From Chloroflexota bacterium (lineage in GTDB: Bacteria > Chloroflexota > UBA6077), in assembly GCA_021806765.1 (NCBI GenBank), contig JAJZQR010000049.1:1-26356 (forward strand): a stretch of 26,356 nt of DNA. The letters run 5' to 3'. Numbering within the stretch: position 1 is the first letter of the stretch; the number at the start of each line of letters is the position of its first letter. The notes under the pieces were generated by a model. It worked only from the letters and a program-made list of their open reading frames with translations, ran no database searches and had not been told where the DNA came from. Shown piece by piece: positions 15,764-23,980 of the stretch. Position numbers and translations under genes: made by a program.

Positions 15764-17702
15764 AGGTCACCTCCTCGGTCAGCGGCACCTCGACAAAGAC
15801 GGTTGCACCGGAACCCGGGGAGGACTCGATGGTCAGCGTGCCTCCCACCAGGGCCGCTCGCTCGCGCATGCCGAAGATCCCCAGGGCCTGCCGGTCGGCC
15901 CCTTCGCCCTCGACGCCCGCCAGTTCGAACCCCTGCCCATCGTCCTCGATGATAACCACAACTCGATCCTGGTGGCGCTCCAGCAGCACCGCCACGTGAC
16001 GTGCCCGAGCGTGGCGGGCCACGTTGGTCAGAGCCTCCTGCACTATTCGGTAGAGGGCCGTCTCGACCCGGGGCGGCAGCCTGACGCCCTCCAACCCCAG
16101 GACCTGGAAGTCCAACTCCAGGCGATGCCGGTCGGAGTACTCCCTGGTGTACCGCTCCAAGGCGGGCGTAAGGCCCAGGTGATCCAGAACGCTTGGGCGG
16201 AGTTCCCGGGCCAGGTCGTGCACTGCGGTCAGGGTGCTGGTAGCGATCCGCCGGACTTCCTGGGCATGCCGGGCCACCTCCTCTGGGTCTCTGTTCTCCT
16301 CCATCAGCCTGAGAGTCACGATCAGGGATGTTAGAGCTTGGCTGGTCTCGTCGTGGAGCTCTCGGGCGATCCGTTTCCGCTCCTCCTCCTGGGCAGCGAT
16401 GATCTTGTCCAAGAGCTGAACTCGCAGTTCCTCTTTGCGAATCAGCTCCTCCCAGAGTCGGGCGTTCTCGATGGCCACGCCGATCTGGCTGCCGATGGCA
16501 CCCAGGGTGTCCAGCTCGTCCTGGGAGAACTCCCGTCGCCCGGCCGTCGCGAGGTTCATCACTCCCAGAGTGCTGCCCTTGGCCACCAGCGGCACGCTGA
16601 GGTGTCCGTAGAGCCCCTCGGTTCTCAAGAGAACGCAGCGCCCTTCAGACCTCTCGACGAAACGAGCCTTACCGCCGGTGATGACGTCGCTGCACACGCA
16701 CCCACTGTTCCGCAGGCCACCTGTCTCCTGGAGCTGCCCATTACCGGCGAACCCCGTTTGGGCCCCCAATCGCAGGGCATCTCCATCCTCTCGAAGAAGC
16801 CAGATCCAACCGGTAGCCAGGGAGGAGACCTGAAGAGAGCGGTCCAGGGCGGTATCCAGCACCTCCTGCAGGGTTCTGGACTGCCCCACGGCCGATGCCA
16901 TCATGTTCAGGGCAGAGAGTTCACGGTTCCGCCGAAGGAGCCGCTGGTTGTATTCCTCGGTCTGGGCCTGGGACCTGGACAGGCTCTCCGCCATGGAGTT
17001 GAATGCCTGCCCTAGCACGCCGATCTCGTCGCGTGTCCGCGGCTTCACTCGGGCTCGCAGGTCCCCTCGCTCTACTCCGCGAACCACTCGAACCATCTCC
17101 AAGACGGGCCGGGTAAGGATCAGGGTGAAGAGATAGGCCGCCACCAGACCGGCCAGGCTGAAGGCCCCGGTCATCAGAAGGAGTTGTCCCGTAGCCGTTT
17201 CGAGTTCCGCCTCCAGACGCCGGTCGGAGAGCCCGACCCGAGCGACTCCCGCGCGTCCCCCGAAGATGGGCACGGCCGCGTCGCGGATCAGCCCCTCCTC
17301 GGTATCGAGGAACTCCATGTGGTGGTGGTCTTGCGACCCGACTGAGTTAGCTTCCACCAGCCCGGAGGGCAGTTGCCCTCCGAAGGTGTGCACCAGGGAG
17401 GTGCCGTTCGGCCTGAGGATGAGTACGTACCTGACGTCCGGGTTCTCCCTCAGGGTACTCTGGGCCAGCTCGTACAGCCCGTATGTGTTGTTGGTCAGGA
17501 CGAGATCGCTGGACCGAGCGGCCAGGTCCCTCGTGATAGACACCGCCCGCTGGTCCAACTCCTGACCCAGTGAGCTGGCGAGACGGTGACGGAGTTCGAA
17601 GGTCGCCCCCAGGCCCAGGAGCAGAATGAGTCCGACCACGATCCCCATGATCTTGAGGCGAACGCTGACGCTGTCGGCGAGTGCCAGGAGCCTGCCGATC
17701 AT
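15756..17702 (-). CDS. Membrane sensor histidine kinase, HAMP-GAF-HisKA_3 (module 2, S)
   Basis: Paralogue of 6375-8357 (648 aa), aligning without gaps through the phospho-acceptor. TM1 is at about 18-37, the periplasmic region at about 38-172, TM2 at 173-197, HAMP to about 250, GAF at about 270-415, and HisKA_3 has His450 in RIARELHDETSQALTSL. The HATPase has EALTNVARHARAR and DDGQGF. GAF cysteines Cys335, Cys337 (GCVC) and Cys356 and His367 are at the same positions as in copy 1. Its ATG overlaps the binding-protein stop by ATGA. Strong conservation of the membrane-flanking parts with a diverged periplasmic segment fits two sensors using the same mechanism with different X partners. Confidence 0.92.
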   Translation of the reverse strand: MIGRLLALADSVSVRLKIMGIVVGLILLLGLGATFELRHRLASSLGQELDQRAVSITRDLAARSSDLVLTNNTYGLYELAQSTLRENPDVRYVLILRPNGTSLVHTFGGQLPSGLVEANSVGSQDHHHMEFLDTEEGLIRDAAVPIFGGRAGVARVGLSDRRLEAELETATGQLLLMTGAFSLAGLVAAYLFTLILTRPVLEMVRVVRGVERGDLRARVKPRTRDEIGVLGQAFNSMAESLSRSQAQTEEYNQRLLRRNRELSALNMMASAVGQSRTLQEVLDTALDRSLQVSSLATGWIWLLREDGDALRLGAQTGFAGNGQLQETGGLRNSGCVCSDVITGGKARFVERSEGRCVLLRTEGLYGHLSVPLVAKGSTLGVMNLATAGRREFSQDELDTLGAIGSQIGVAIENARLWEELIRKEELRVQLLDKIIAAQEEERKRIARELHDETSQALTSLIVTLRLMEENRDPEEVARHAQEVRRIATSTLTAVHDLARELRPSVLDHLGLTPALERYTREYSDRHRLELDFQVLGLEGVRLPPRVETALYRIVQEALTNVARHARARHVAVLLERHQDRVVVIIEDDGQGFELAGVEGEGADRQALGIFGMRERAALVGGTLTIESSPGSGATVFVEVPLTEEVTCG

Positions 17703-18661
17703 CTCTGGCCCTGCACTTTCCGAAGCATGACACGTATCGGTTCGTAGGTGGACTGATCGGGCACGACAAAGCGGTCGATCATCAGGCTGCTCAGAATGGC
17801 CTTGCCCTGATAGTCGCCGTCCATCCCGAGGAGAGTCTCTCGAAGTTGTTGCTTCAGCTCCTCAGACAGACGGGGTGGCACTACCACCGGAGGCGACCCA
17901 AATGGTTCTGATTGGTAGATGATCCTCGTGCGTGCGGCGAGTTCGGGGTTCTGGGTCAGGGTGTAGTCGTAGGCCAGGCTGTCCACCGAAGCGCCGTCCA
18001 CCAGCCTGTCCGCAACGGCCCTCATGGAGTTGTCGTGGCTGTAGGTGTAGACCGTCTCGCGGAAGAAGTCTTCAGGCCTCTCTCCCTTCTGCCAGAGGAG
18101 GAAGGTGGGGACCAGCCGGCCTGTGTTGGAATCCGGGTCCGTAAAGGCGAAGACCCTGCCGTGAAGCTCATCGAAGCGGGCCACGGAGCTTTCTGCCGGG
18201 ACTATGATGTAGGCGCGGTACAGGGCCTCACCTCGTACCTCCGGGGCAGCGAGCAATTCCATTCCGAATTGCTGCTGGCCCTGGACGTAGGACTGGCTGC
18301 AGATGAAAGCCAGGTCGATGCCACCAGCCCGAATCAGTTCGTTGACCTCTGCGTAGGTCTTGCGCTGGACCAGTTCGATAGGGCGGTCCAAGCGGGCGCC
18401 CAGGTACTGGAGCATCTCCTGATAGCTCTTGAAGGTCTCCTTGGGGGAGACCATGCTGGCCACGGCCACCCGCAGGGGGGCGATGGGGGGCTGAGTTGGG
18501 GGTGCTGGCTGGGCCTGCCCGGGTACGGTCAGCTGTATCCGTTTGTACTGGGGGGACGAAGAGCAGGCCGCCGCGAAGGCAAGGACTGCCAGCAGCGCCA
18601 GAGCAATGATGGTTCGGCTGGCGTCGAGGTCCCGATCCCATCGTTGGTTCGGTCTATCCAT
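17699..18661 (-). CDS. PhnD-like periplasmic binding lipoprotein, putative oxyanion sensor (module 2, X)
   Basis: Paralogue of 8354-9322 (320 aa). The signal peptide ends at Cys33 (FAAACSSSPQYKR), a slightly weak lipobox but with the same post-Cys sequence as copy 1. It shares the VSPKETF, PIELVQRKTYAEV, FTDPDSNTG and YTYSHDNSM blocks. Cys121 lies in GGIDLAFICSQSYV, matching Cys123 of copy 1. The residues beside that cysteine differ (SQS versus SLP), a place where ligand preference could change. ATG 18661 has GGAGG 7 nt upstream; the frame extends 8 codons further without a better site. No ABC permease accompanies it, so sensing rather than uptake is inferred. Confidence 0.87.
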   Translation of the reverse strand: MDRPNQRWDRDLDASRTIIALALLAVLAFAAACSSSPQYKRIQLTVPGQAQPAPPTQPPIAPLRVAVASMVSPKETFKSYQEMLQYLGARLDRPIELVQRKTYAEVNELIRAGGIDLAFICSQSYVQGQQQFGMELLAAPEVRGEALYRAYIIVPAESSVARFDELHGRVFAFTDPDSNTGRLVPTFLLWQKGERPEDFFRETVYTYSHDNSMRAVADRLVDGASVDSLAYDYTLTQNPELAARTRIIYQSEPFGSPPVVVPPRLSEELKQQLRETLLGMDGDYQGKAILSSLMIDRFVVPDQSTYEPIRVMLRKVQGQR

Positions 18662-18781
18662 GAGTTCCCCTCCGCCTGCTACCACGAGGGTGGAGCAGTT
18701 TGGCCGCTCGAAGTTGGTGCCCCGGCCGGTGGCCGGCCGTGCCCGGAGCTGGCGCGGGTTGAGTCGATAGAGGCAGACCGC

Positions 18782-18810
18782 ATTATAGTCAAGCCGGTCG
18801 CATCGCGAAA
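18782..18810 (-). promoter_or_regulatory. Sigma70-like promoter of module 2 X-S-R
   Basis: On the minus strand TTTCGC (18810-18805), 17 bp and TATAAT (18787-18782). Plus-strand ATTATAGTCA (18782-18791) and ATCGCGAAAGGGA (18802-18814) are identical to the module 1 promoter with the same 10-bp gap. The predicted start leaves an untranslated leader of about 114 nt before the lipoprotein gene, against about 30 nt in module 1. Confidence 0.75.
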
Positions 18811-18882
18811 GGGACGCCGGCCAACGCCTTTCCGGCGGGCGCTGGCTGGGGTATCACGGAGGGGCCAACGGCACGTCTCGTC

Positions 18883-18910
18883 TTCACTCCGCTCGGGACT
18901 GTGGTATTGT
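18883..18910 (+). promoter_or_regulatory. Possible modABC promoter
   Basis: TTCACT (18883-18888), a 16-bp spacer and TATTGT (18905-18910) form a moderate sigma70-like match about 60 nt before the predicted modA start. No second copy or conservation supports it. Confidence 0.35.
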
Positions 18911-18971
18911 ATGCAGGCGAGTTCAGTCCACAGGGCCCTTGCCCCGTGGATGGTGATATGGGCAAGGTCAA

Positions 18972-19805
18972 TTGACTCTCCATCACTTCACCAAAGGTGT
19001 CGACTCCGCTCGAACTCTTCGTGACCGGGGGGTGCCCGTCCTCCTCGCGGCCTGTCTCCTTACCGCCGTGGCTGTTGCGGCCTGTGCCCCGGCCGCCGCT
19101 GCCCCCACACACCAGAGTACGCTCACGGTCGCCGCAGCGGCCGACCTCCAGTTCGCCTTCACCGACCTGGGGGAGTCGTTCCAGAAGGAAACCGGCGCCA
19201 AGGTCACCTTCATCTTCGGCTCCAGCGGCACCCTGGCCCAACAGATCGAGAACGGCGCGCCAGTGGATCTCTTCGCCTCGGCCGACGAGGAATACGTTCG
19301 GGATCTGTCCTCCAGGGGAGCCATCATCCCCGGCACCGAGCAGCTGTACGGCGTCGGACGTATCGTCCTCGTGTCCTATCGGAAGGGCGGCCTTCATCTC
19401 TCCAGCCTGAAGGATCTCCAGGGCCCCGCGGTGAAACACGTCGCCATCGCCAACCCCGATCACGCGCCCTACGGGCTGGCGGCCAGGCAGGCGCTCACCT
19501 CCCTGGGATTATGGGAGCAGGTGAGCCCGAAGGTGGTGTACGGAGAGAACGTGCGCCAGGCCCTGCAGTTTGTCCAGACCGGCAACGCCGAGGCGGGGAT
19601 AGTGGCCCTTTCCGTCGCGTCGGTTCCGGAGGTGGATTCCGTGGCGATAGATGACTCCCTCTACCAGCCGCTACGTCAGTCGATGGCTGTTGTGAAGGGG
19701 ACGAGCCAAGAGCAGTTGGCGAGGGCCTTCGCCGCCTTTGTGAACGGGCCCAGGGGCAGGCCGGTGATGAAAAGCTACGGCTTCGCCCTGCCGGGGGAGA
19801 ACTAG
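18972..19805 (+). CDS. modA: Molybdate ABC transporter substrate-binding lipoprotein ModA
   Basis: Periplasmic molybdate-binding protein (277 aa). A basic N-terminus and hydrophobic stretch end at VAAC (Cys38), suggesting a lipoprotein. The mature part opens with the ModA signature [20 protein letters not shown], then [30 protein letters not shown], and a later [22 protein letters not shown], all typical of ModA; WtpA/TupA tungstate binders look different, though tungstate binding cannot be excluded. The start is TTG 18972 with only a weak AAGG nearby; internal GTG codons would remove the basic part of the signal. It lies 2 nt before modB. The transporter probably feeds molybdenum cofactor synthesis for the two adjacent molybdoenzymes. 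Confidence 0.92.
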   Translation: MTLHHFTKGVDSARTLRDRGVPVLLAACLLTAVAVAACAPAAAAPTHQSTLTVAAAADLQFAFTDLGESFQKETGAKVTFIFGSSGTLAQQIENGAPVDLFASADEEYVRDLSSRGAIIPGTEQLYGVGRIVLVSYRKGGLHLSSLKDLQGPAVKHVAIANPDHAPYGLAARQALTSLGLWEQVSPKVVYGENVRQALQFVQTGNAEAGIVALSVASVPEVDSVAIDDSLYQPLRQSMAVVKGTSQEQLARAFAAFVNGPRGRPVMKSYGFALPGEN

Positions 19806-19807
19806 AG

Positions 19808-20476
19808 ATGCAGGGTGTCGATCTCTTTCCTCTCTGGCTCTCTCTCAGGGTGGCCGTCGCAGCCACCCTGCTGACGCTGGCCATCGGCCTGCCCCTGGCG
19901 TGGCTGCTGACCAGGGTGAGGTTCCGCGGGAGGGGGCTGCTTTCCGCCGCCATCACCCTCCCCTTGGTGCTGCCGCCGACGGTGCTGGGTTACTACCTGC
20001 TGCTGGCCCTGGGTAGACAGGGCCCCATCGGCCATTTCCTGGAGGCCAACCTGGGGATAACGCTGGTCTTCACCTGGTATGCGGCCGTGGTGGCCTCAAC
20101 CGTCGTGTCGATGCCGCTGCTGGTCCGGGCCGCCCAGGCGGCCTTCGAAGCCATCGACCCAAGTCTGGAGAACGCTGCCAGAACGCTGGGCCGCTCGGAG
20201 ATGGACATCTTCACGACGGTCACCATCCCCCTGGCCTGGCGGGGGATCCTGGCCGGCACGGTCCTGGCCTTCGCTCGGGCGCTCGGTGAGTTCGGGGCCA
20301 CTCTTATGGTGGCCGGCAACATCCCCGGCAGCACCCAGACGATGCCGGTGGCCATCTACGACGCGGTCCAGGCGGGCAACCTGGATCTGGCCAACCTGCT
20401 GGTGCTGGCCATCACGGCGGCGACGATCCTGGCGCTGCTTGCACTGGGGAAGGCGGCGGGAGCGGCGCGATGGTAG
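19808..20476 (+). CDS. modB: Molybdate ABC transporter permease ModB
   Basis: Inner-membrane permease (222 aa, normal for ModB) with about five membrane segments. The cytoplasmic EAA-type loop is visible as [25 protein letters not shown] (two overlapping stretches) around residues 122-146, the contact with the ATPase. [15 protein letters not shown] near residues 50-64 is a ModB hallmark. The ATG at 19808 follows the modA stop by 2 nt and modC begins 18 nt downstream, so the three genes form one operon. Confidence 0.93.
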   Translation: MQGVDLFPLWLSLRVAVAATLLTLAIGLPLAWLLTRVRFRGRGLLSAAITLPLVLPPTVLGYYLLLALGRQGPIGHFLEANLGITLVFTWYAAVVASTVVSMPLLVRAAQAAFEAIDPSLENAARTLGRSEMDIFTTVTIPLAWRGILAGTVLAFARALGEFGATLMVAGNIPGSTQTMPVAIYDAVQAGNLDLANLLVLAITAATILALLALGKAAGAARW

Positions 20477-20494
20477 CAGTGAGGGGGCGATAGC

Positions 20495-21616
20495 GTGCTG
20501 GAGGTCCAGATTCGGAAGAGGCTGAAGGCTTTCAGCTTCGACGTCGCCTTCTCCCTCGGCGACGAGCGGGTCGCCATCTTCGGCCCATCGGGCTCGGGCA
20601 AGAGCCTGACGCTCCAGTGCATAGCTGGTTTGCTGAAGCCCGATGCCGGCCGGATCGTCATCAACGGCCGCCCGGTGTTCAATTCCTCTTGCGGCATCGA
20701 CCTCCGGCCTCAGGACCGCCAGATCGGCTACCTGTTCCAGAGCTATGCGCTCTTTCCCCACCTGACGGTCGAAGACAACATCGGCTACGGCTTGCACCGT
20801 CTTCCCAGGAGCGAGAGGGTCTCTCGAGTCGAGAAGATGGTGGGCGCCATGCGTTTGGAGGGCCTTGAGCGGAGGCTACCCTCGGAACTCTCCGGAGGCC
20901 AGCAGCAGAGGGTTGCCCTGGCCAGGGCACTGGTGACGGAGCCTCATCTCTTGCTGCTGGACGAGCCCTTCTCGGCCCTGGACAGCCCCATCCGCAGCCG
21001 CCTGCACGGAGAACTGCTCCAGTTGCTCAGAGGGCTATCCATCACCACCCTGATGGTCACCCACAACCTGGCCGAGGCTTACGCCCTCAGCACCACCATG
21101 GCAGTCTACGAGGCAGGGCGCATTCTTCAGATCGGACCGAGGGATGATGTCCTTCGCCGCCCGACGAGCAGAACTGTTGCCCGGTTCACCGCCACCAAGA
21201 ACCTGTTTCGCGGGGAGGTCATCGCCTCATCTCAGGACCACCTGGAGATTCGAGCAGGAAGGCTCCTGGTGCGTACCCCGCCCGCGCCGTACGAGCCTGG
21301 CGAGGTCGTGGACTTCTGCATCCGGCCGGAGGAGGTGATGCTCGTTCGTCCGGGCGTGAAGGCAGGATCTGCCGTGGAGGAGAACCAGTTCAGCGGCGAG
21401 GTGGTGGGCGAGGTCGCCCACGGCACCGGCTTCACCCTCTACTTGAAGCTGGAGGGCGACCCGCTGGGGTTGGGCCGGGACTACGATCTCCACATCGACA
21501 TCCCCGCCCACGTCTACTACCGCCTTGGGATGGACTCCAAGAAGGTGTGGACCGTCTCCCTCAAGAAAGAGGCGGTCCACGTGATAGGGCGAGCAGCCAG
21601 ACTCTTGGGCCGCTAA
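20495..21616 (+). CDS. modC: Molybdate ABC transporter ATP-binding protein ModC
   Basis: ATPase subunit (373 aa). Walker A GPSGSGKS is at 30-37, the ABC signature LSGGQQQR begins at 132, Walker B ends LLLLDEP with Asp156/Glu157, and the switch histidine is in VTHNLAEA. A C-terminal TOBE/Mop-like region (about 230-373, starting NLFRGEV) may bind oxyanion and regulate transport. The start is GTG 20495, preceded by a GAGGGGG stretch 8 nt away. It ends only 17 nt from the convergent kinase gene, with no clear intrinsic terminator between them. Confidence 0.93.
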   Translation: MLEVQIRKRLKAFSFDVAFSLGDERVAIFGPSGSGKSLTLQCIAGLLKPDAGRIVINGRPVFNSSCGIDLRPQDRQIGYLFQSYALFPHLTVEDNIGYGLHRLPRSERVSRVEKMVGAMRLEGLERRLPSELSGGQQQRVALARALVTEPHLLLLDEPFSALDSPIRSRLHGELLQLLRGLSITTLMVTHNLAEAYALSTTMAVYEAGRILQIGPRDDVLRRPTSRTVARFTATKNLFRGEVIASSQDHLEIRAGRLLVRTPPAPYEPGEVVDFCIRPEEVMLVRPGVKAGSAVEENQFSGEVVGEVAHGTGFTLYLKLEGDPLGLGRDYDLHIDIPAHVYYRLGMDSKKVWTVSLKKEAVHVIGRAARLLGR

Positions 21617-21633
21617 TGACCGTCCTCTGGCAG

Positions 21634-23631
21634 TCACTTCCCTTTGCCGGTTATCGCCACTGGCAGGGTGAAGCTGAAGGTGCTGCCCTTGCCCGGTTCG
21701 CTGTCAACCCAGATCCGCCCGCCGTGGGCCTCTACCAGCATGCGGGTGATGTACAGCCCCAGGCCGAGCCCGCCGGCCTTGCGCCCACCCCTGGCTTTGT
21801 AGAACCGCTGGAAGATGTGGGGGAGGTCTTCGGGAGATATGCCAACTCCCCGGTCGATCACCGAGACTGTTATTTCCCGGTTCGTCTGTCTGGCCGTCAC
21901 CAGCACCTCGGTTTCGGGAGGGGAGTACTTGAGGGAGTTGCTCAGAAGGTTCATCAGGATGCGCTCCAGGCGGTTCGGGTCGGCATCCACAGGGGGTAAG
22001 CCCTCTGGGATCTCCGTTTTCACCCGACCAACGTCCATGACCGTTTCGGATCGCTCCAGCAAATCGACCACGAAGGCTCTAAAGTCCACGGGCTGCTTCT
22101 CAAGCACCAACTGATGGGACTCCAGCCGCACGGAGTCGACCAGGTCCTGGATCATGGCGTTTAGCCGTCGGGCGCCGACGATTATGGCCTCGATGCTGCG
22201 CTTCGCCCTGCCATTCTGGCCGGCTTTTTCCAGCATGCGCTCCAGCATCTGGGCCTGTCCTTGAATGACGGTGACCGGCGTTCTCAGGTCGTGAGAGACC
22301 ACACGGAGTAGATCGTTCCGCTGCTCTTCGAGTTCGTGCAGAGGGGTGATGTCGGTCAGGGACAGTACTGCCCCCACCAGCTTGCCGTCGGAAGTGCGGA
22401 TCGGAGCCGCGCTGGCCGAAACCCACAGGGTCCTGCCGCGGGGTGTGTGGACAACAGCCACGGCGCCCTGCACCGTCTCGCCCCGCAGCGCCCTTACGGA
22501 GAACGATTCCTCCGGTTGAATCAGCTTGCCCTCAGGAGTCTCCATGCGGAGCAGCGCGATTCGCTCAGCCATGGGTAATTCTCGCTGCTCCGGGGAGTAA
22601 CCCAGCATCCTTTCGGCAGCAGAATTGATGCGGGCGATCTCTCCGCTGGGAGTGAAGATGATGATCCCGTTGGCGATAGACCCGACCGTGACGTCCAACT
22701 CCGCCGCTCGGCGCTCGGCCTCCTCGTGCAACCTTTCGCGCTCCGCCTCCGCCTGTTTGCGCTCGGTTATATCCAGAAAGGTCACAACGGCACCCTTGAC
22801 GACGCCGCGATCGACTATCGGATGAGCTGCGTACTCGACAGGGAAGGAACTCCCATCCCGCCGCCACAGCACCTCATCATCGACGCGGGTTCCCTGCCCC
22901 ATTTTGTAGGCCTGGTATATGGGACACTCCTGTTCCGGGTAGGGCGTACCATCCAAACGGCGGCGATGGATGAGGTCGTGCATGCTCTTGCCCAGAAGGT
23001 CCTCGGCTCTGTACCCAAGCATGTCAGCCGCGGATCTGTTGACGAAAGTGCAATAACCCTGAGAGTCGACGCCGTAAATGCCCTCGTCGGTCGACTCCAA
23101 GAGTAGTCGCAGTTGGTCGATCAACTGCGCTCTCTCTGCTTCGGCCCCCTTCTGCTCGGTGATATCTCGGACCAGCACTGTCACGTATTCCACCTGGTTG
23201 TTGCGACGAAGGGGGTAGTAGTGGACATCCATGTAGCGGCGGCCGGTGACGGCGTAGGTGAACCAAGCCTGGTAGTGCACCGATTCCCCGGCAAAGCATC
23301 GGTCGAGGTTGGGGCGGATAGAGTTCTGGTAATCCTCAGGGGTGTGGATTTCCTGGACCGAGTGGCCGACGATCTCGTCGATGGCTCTGCCGTGCATTCG
23401 GCTGTACGAAGGGTTGACCATCCGGTAGATCTGTTGCCGGTCCACCACGGAAATGAGATCGGGGGAGTTCTCGACGAGCCCGGCACAAAGGCGCATGTTC
23501 TCGATGGTCGACTCCTGCGTTTCCACAAGCCGCTCCTGCCGGGCTGCCTGGGATTCCAGCTCGACAATACGCCGGCGCGCCTCCGCTAAGTCTCCGATCT
23601 CCTGGTCATCAGCCCTCTTCCCGTGTCCCAT
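21634..23631 (-). CDS. Soluble multi-PAS sensor histidine kinase
   Basis: Cytoplasmic hybrid-less histidine kinase (665 aa). A short coiled coil (about 14-48) precedes three PAS domains: about 48-160, 170-292 and 310-430, the first two ending in ITEQK and ITERK as expected for PAS-PAC. A HisKA domain follows with phospho-acceptor His447 ([13 protein letters not shown]), then a HATPase with N, G1 ([15 protein letters not shown]) and G2 (GGLGLGLYI) boxes. No membrane segment or signal peptide is seen, so it senses an internal cue. No response regulator is adjacent in the window, so its partner is unknown. ATG 23631 has GAGGTG about 5 nt upstream. Confidence 0.9.
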   Translation of the reverse strand: MGHGKRADDQEIGDLAEARRRIVELESQAARQERLVETQESTIENMRLCAGLVENSPDLISVVDRQQIYRMVNPSYSRMHGRAIDEIVGHSVQEIHTPEDYQNSIRPNLDRCFAGESVHYQAWFTYAVTGRRYMDVHYYPLRRNNQVEYVTVLVRDITEQKGAEAERAQLIDQLRLLLESTDEGIYGVDSQGYCTFVNRSAADMLGYRAEDLLGKSMHDLIHRRRLDGTPYPEQECPIYQAYKMGQGTRVDDEVLWRRDGSSFPVEYAAHPIVDRGVVKGAVVTFLDITERKQAEAERERLHEEAERRAAELDVTVGSIANGIIIFTPSGEIARINSAAERMLGYSPEQRELPMAERIALLRMETPEGKLIQPEESFSVRALRGETVQGAVAVVHTPRGRTLWVSASAAPIRTSDGKLVGAVLSLTDITPLHELEEQRNDLLRVVSHDLRTPVTVIQGQAQMLERMLEKAGQNGRAKRSIEAIIVGARRLNAMIQDLVDSVRLESHQLVLEKQPVDFRAFVVDLLERSETVMDVGRVKTEIPEGLPPVDADPNRLERILMNLLSNSLKYSPPETEVLVTARQTNREITVSVIDRGVGISPEDLPHIFQRFYKARGGRKAGGLGLGLYITRMLVEAHGGRIWVDSEPGKGSTFSFTLPVAITGKGK

Positions 23632-23796
23632 GAGACACCTCTCAGAGCGGGTGGTGGCAGTGGCGGGTCCTCAACTGTCGCGTCGTTCCGGGCAGGGGAT
23701 CTCGACGATGGCGTTCGGATGGATCGGCCAGCGTCAGCGGGCTCTCGATGACTGGCACTGCAGAACCGAAACCGTGGACTTGGCCCTGTTACGCGC

Positions 23797-23825
23797 ATCA
23801 TAGTCGAAAGTGGAGAATCCTTCAA
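23797..23825 (-). promoter_or_regulatory. Sigma70-like promoter of the PAS kinase gene
   Basis: Minus-strand TTGAAG (23825-23820), a 17-bp spacer and TATGAT (23802-23797), each close to consensus. The predicted transcript has an untranslated leader of about 160 nt before the ATG at 23631. Confidence 0.55.
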
Positions 23826-23842
23826 TAACAACTGGCCTGAGG

Positions 23843-23857
23843 TGTGCTGTAAGCACA
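23843..23857. promoter_or_regulatory. Palindrome upstream of nrdJ
   Basis: TGTGCT-GTA-AGCACA is a perfect dyad of 6-bp arms, 124 bp before nrdJ and about 18 bp upstream of the kinase -35. It could be a repressor or activator site for either gene. It does not match the NrdR or LexA consensus I know. Confidence 0.35.
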
Positions 23858-23980
23858 TTATGTTGTTCTGAATGAGCAGCGGCTGGCCATCGATCGGTCG
23901 CCCGGTAGGGCGCGCTCGCAGGACGCGCCACGAGAAGGGTTCGGGACAGCGCGAAGGTATTCCGGTGGGAGAGGAGAGAG

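Larger units (their letters stand above)
165..18814 (-). repeat. Two tandem paralogous X-S-R-B-C-A modules
   Basis: Units 165-9391 and 9481-18814 have the same six genes, order, strand, promoter architecture, ATGA overlap between X and S, and 10-nt gap between B and C. The encoded proteins are clearly homologous pair by pair yet diverged along their length, with lineage-specific changes (loop in C, signal peptide in B, leader lengths). This indicates an old duplication or acquisition of a related cluster rather than a recent copy or assembly error. Confidence 0.9.
18662..18971. other. Divergent intergenic region between module 2 and modABC
   Basis: The left part is the roughly 110-nt untranslated leader of module 2, the middle holds its promoter (18782-18810) and the right part holds a plausible modA promoter (18883-18910). 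A short CGCCGG/CCGGCG hairpin lies near 18815-18838. I see no convincing ModE-type molybdate operator. Confidence 0.55.
23632..23980. other. Divergent intergenic region between PAS kinase and nrdJ
   Basis: It holds the predicted kinase promoter (23797-23825), a perfect 6-bp dyad TGTGCT-GTA-AGCACA (23843-23857) and a small GGCGCG/CGCGCC hairpin (about 23909-23929) in the nrdJ leader. I found no convincing -10/-35 pair for nrdJ and no NrdR-box consensus. Confidence 0.55.

Noticed and set aside
165..18814. Assembly duplication of one cluster
   Set aside because: The two modules differ throughout in protein sequence, leader length, operator type and the NrfD loop, so they are real diverged paralogues.
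18811..18971. ModE-type molybdate operator before modA
   Set aside because: No convincing inverted repeat of the known ModE type could be found.
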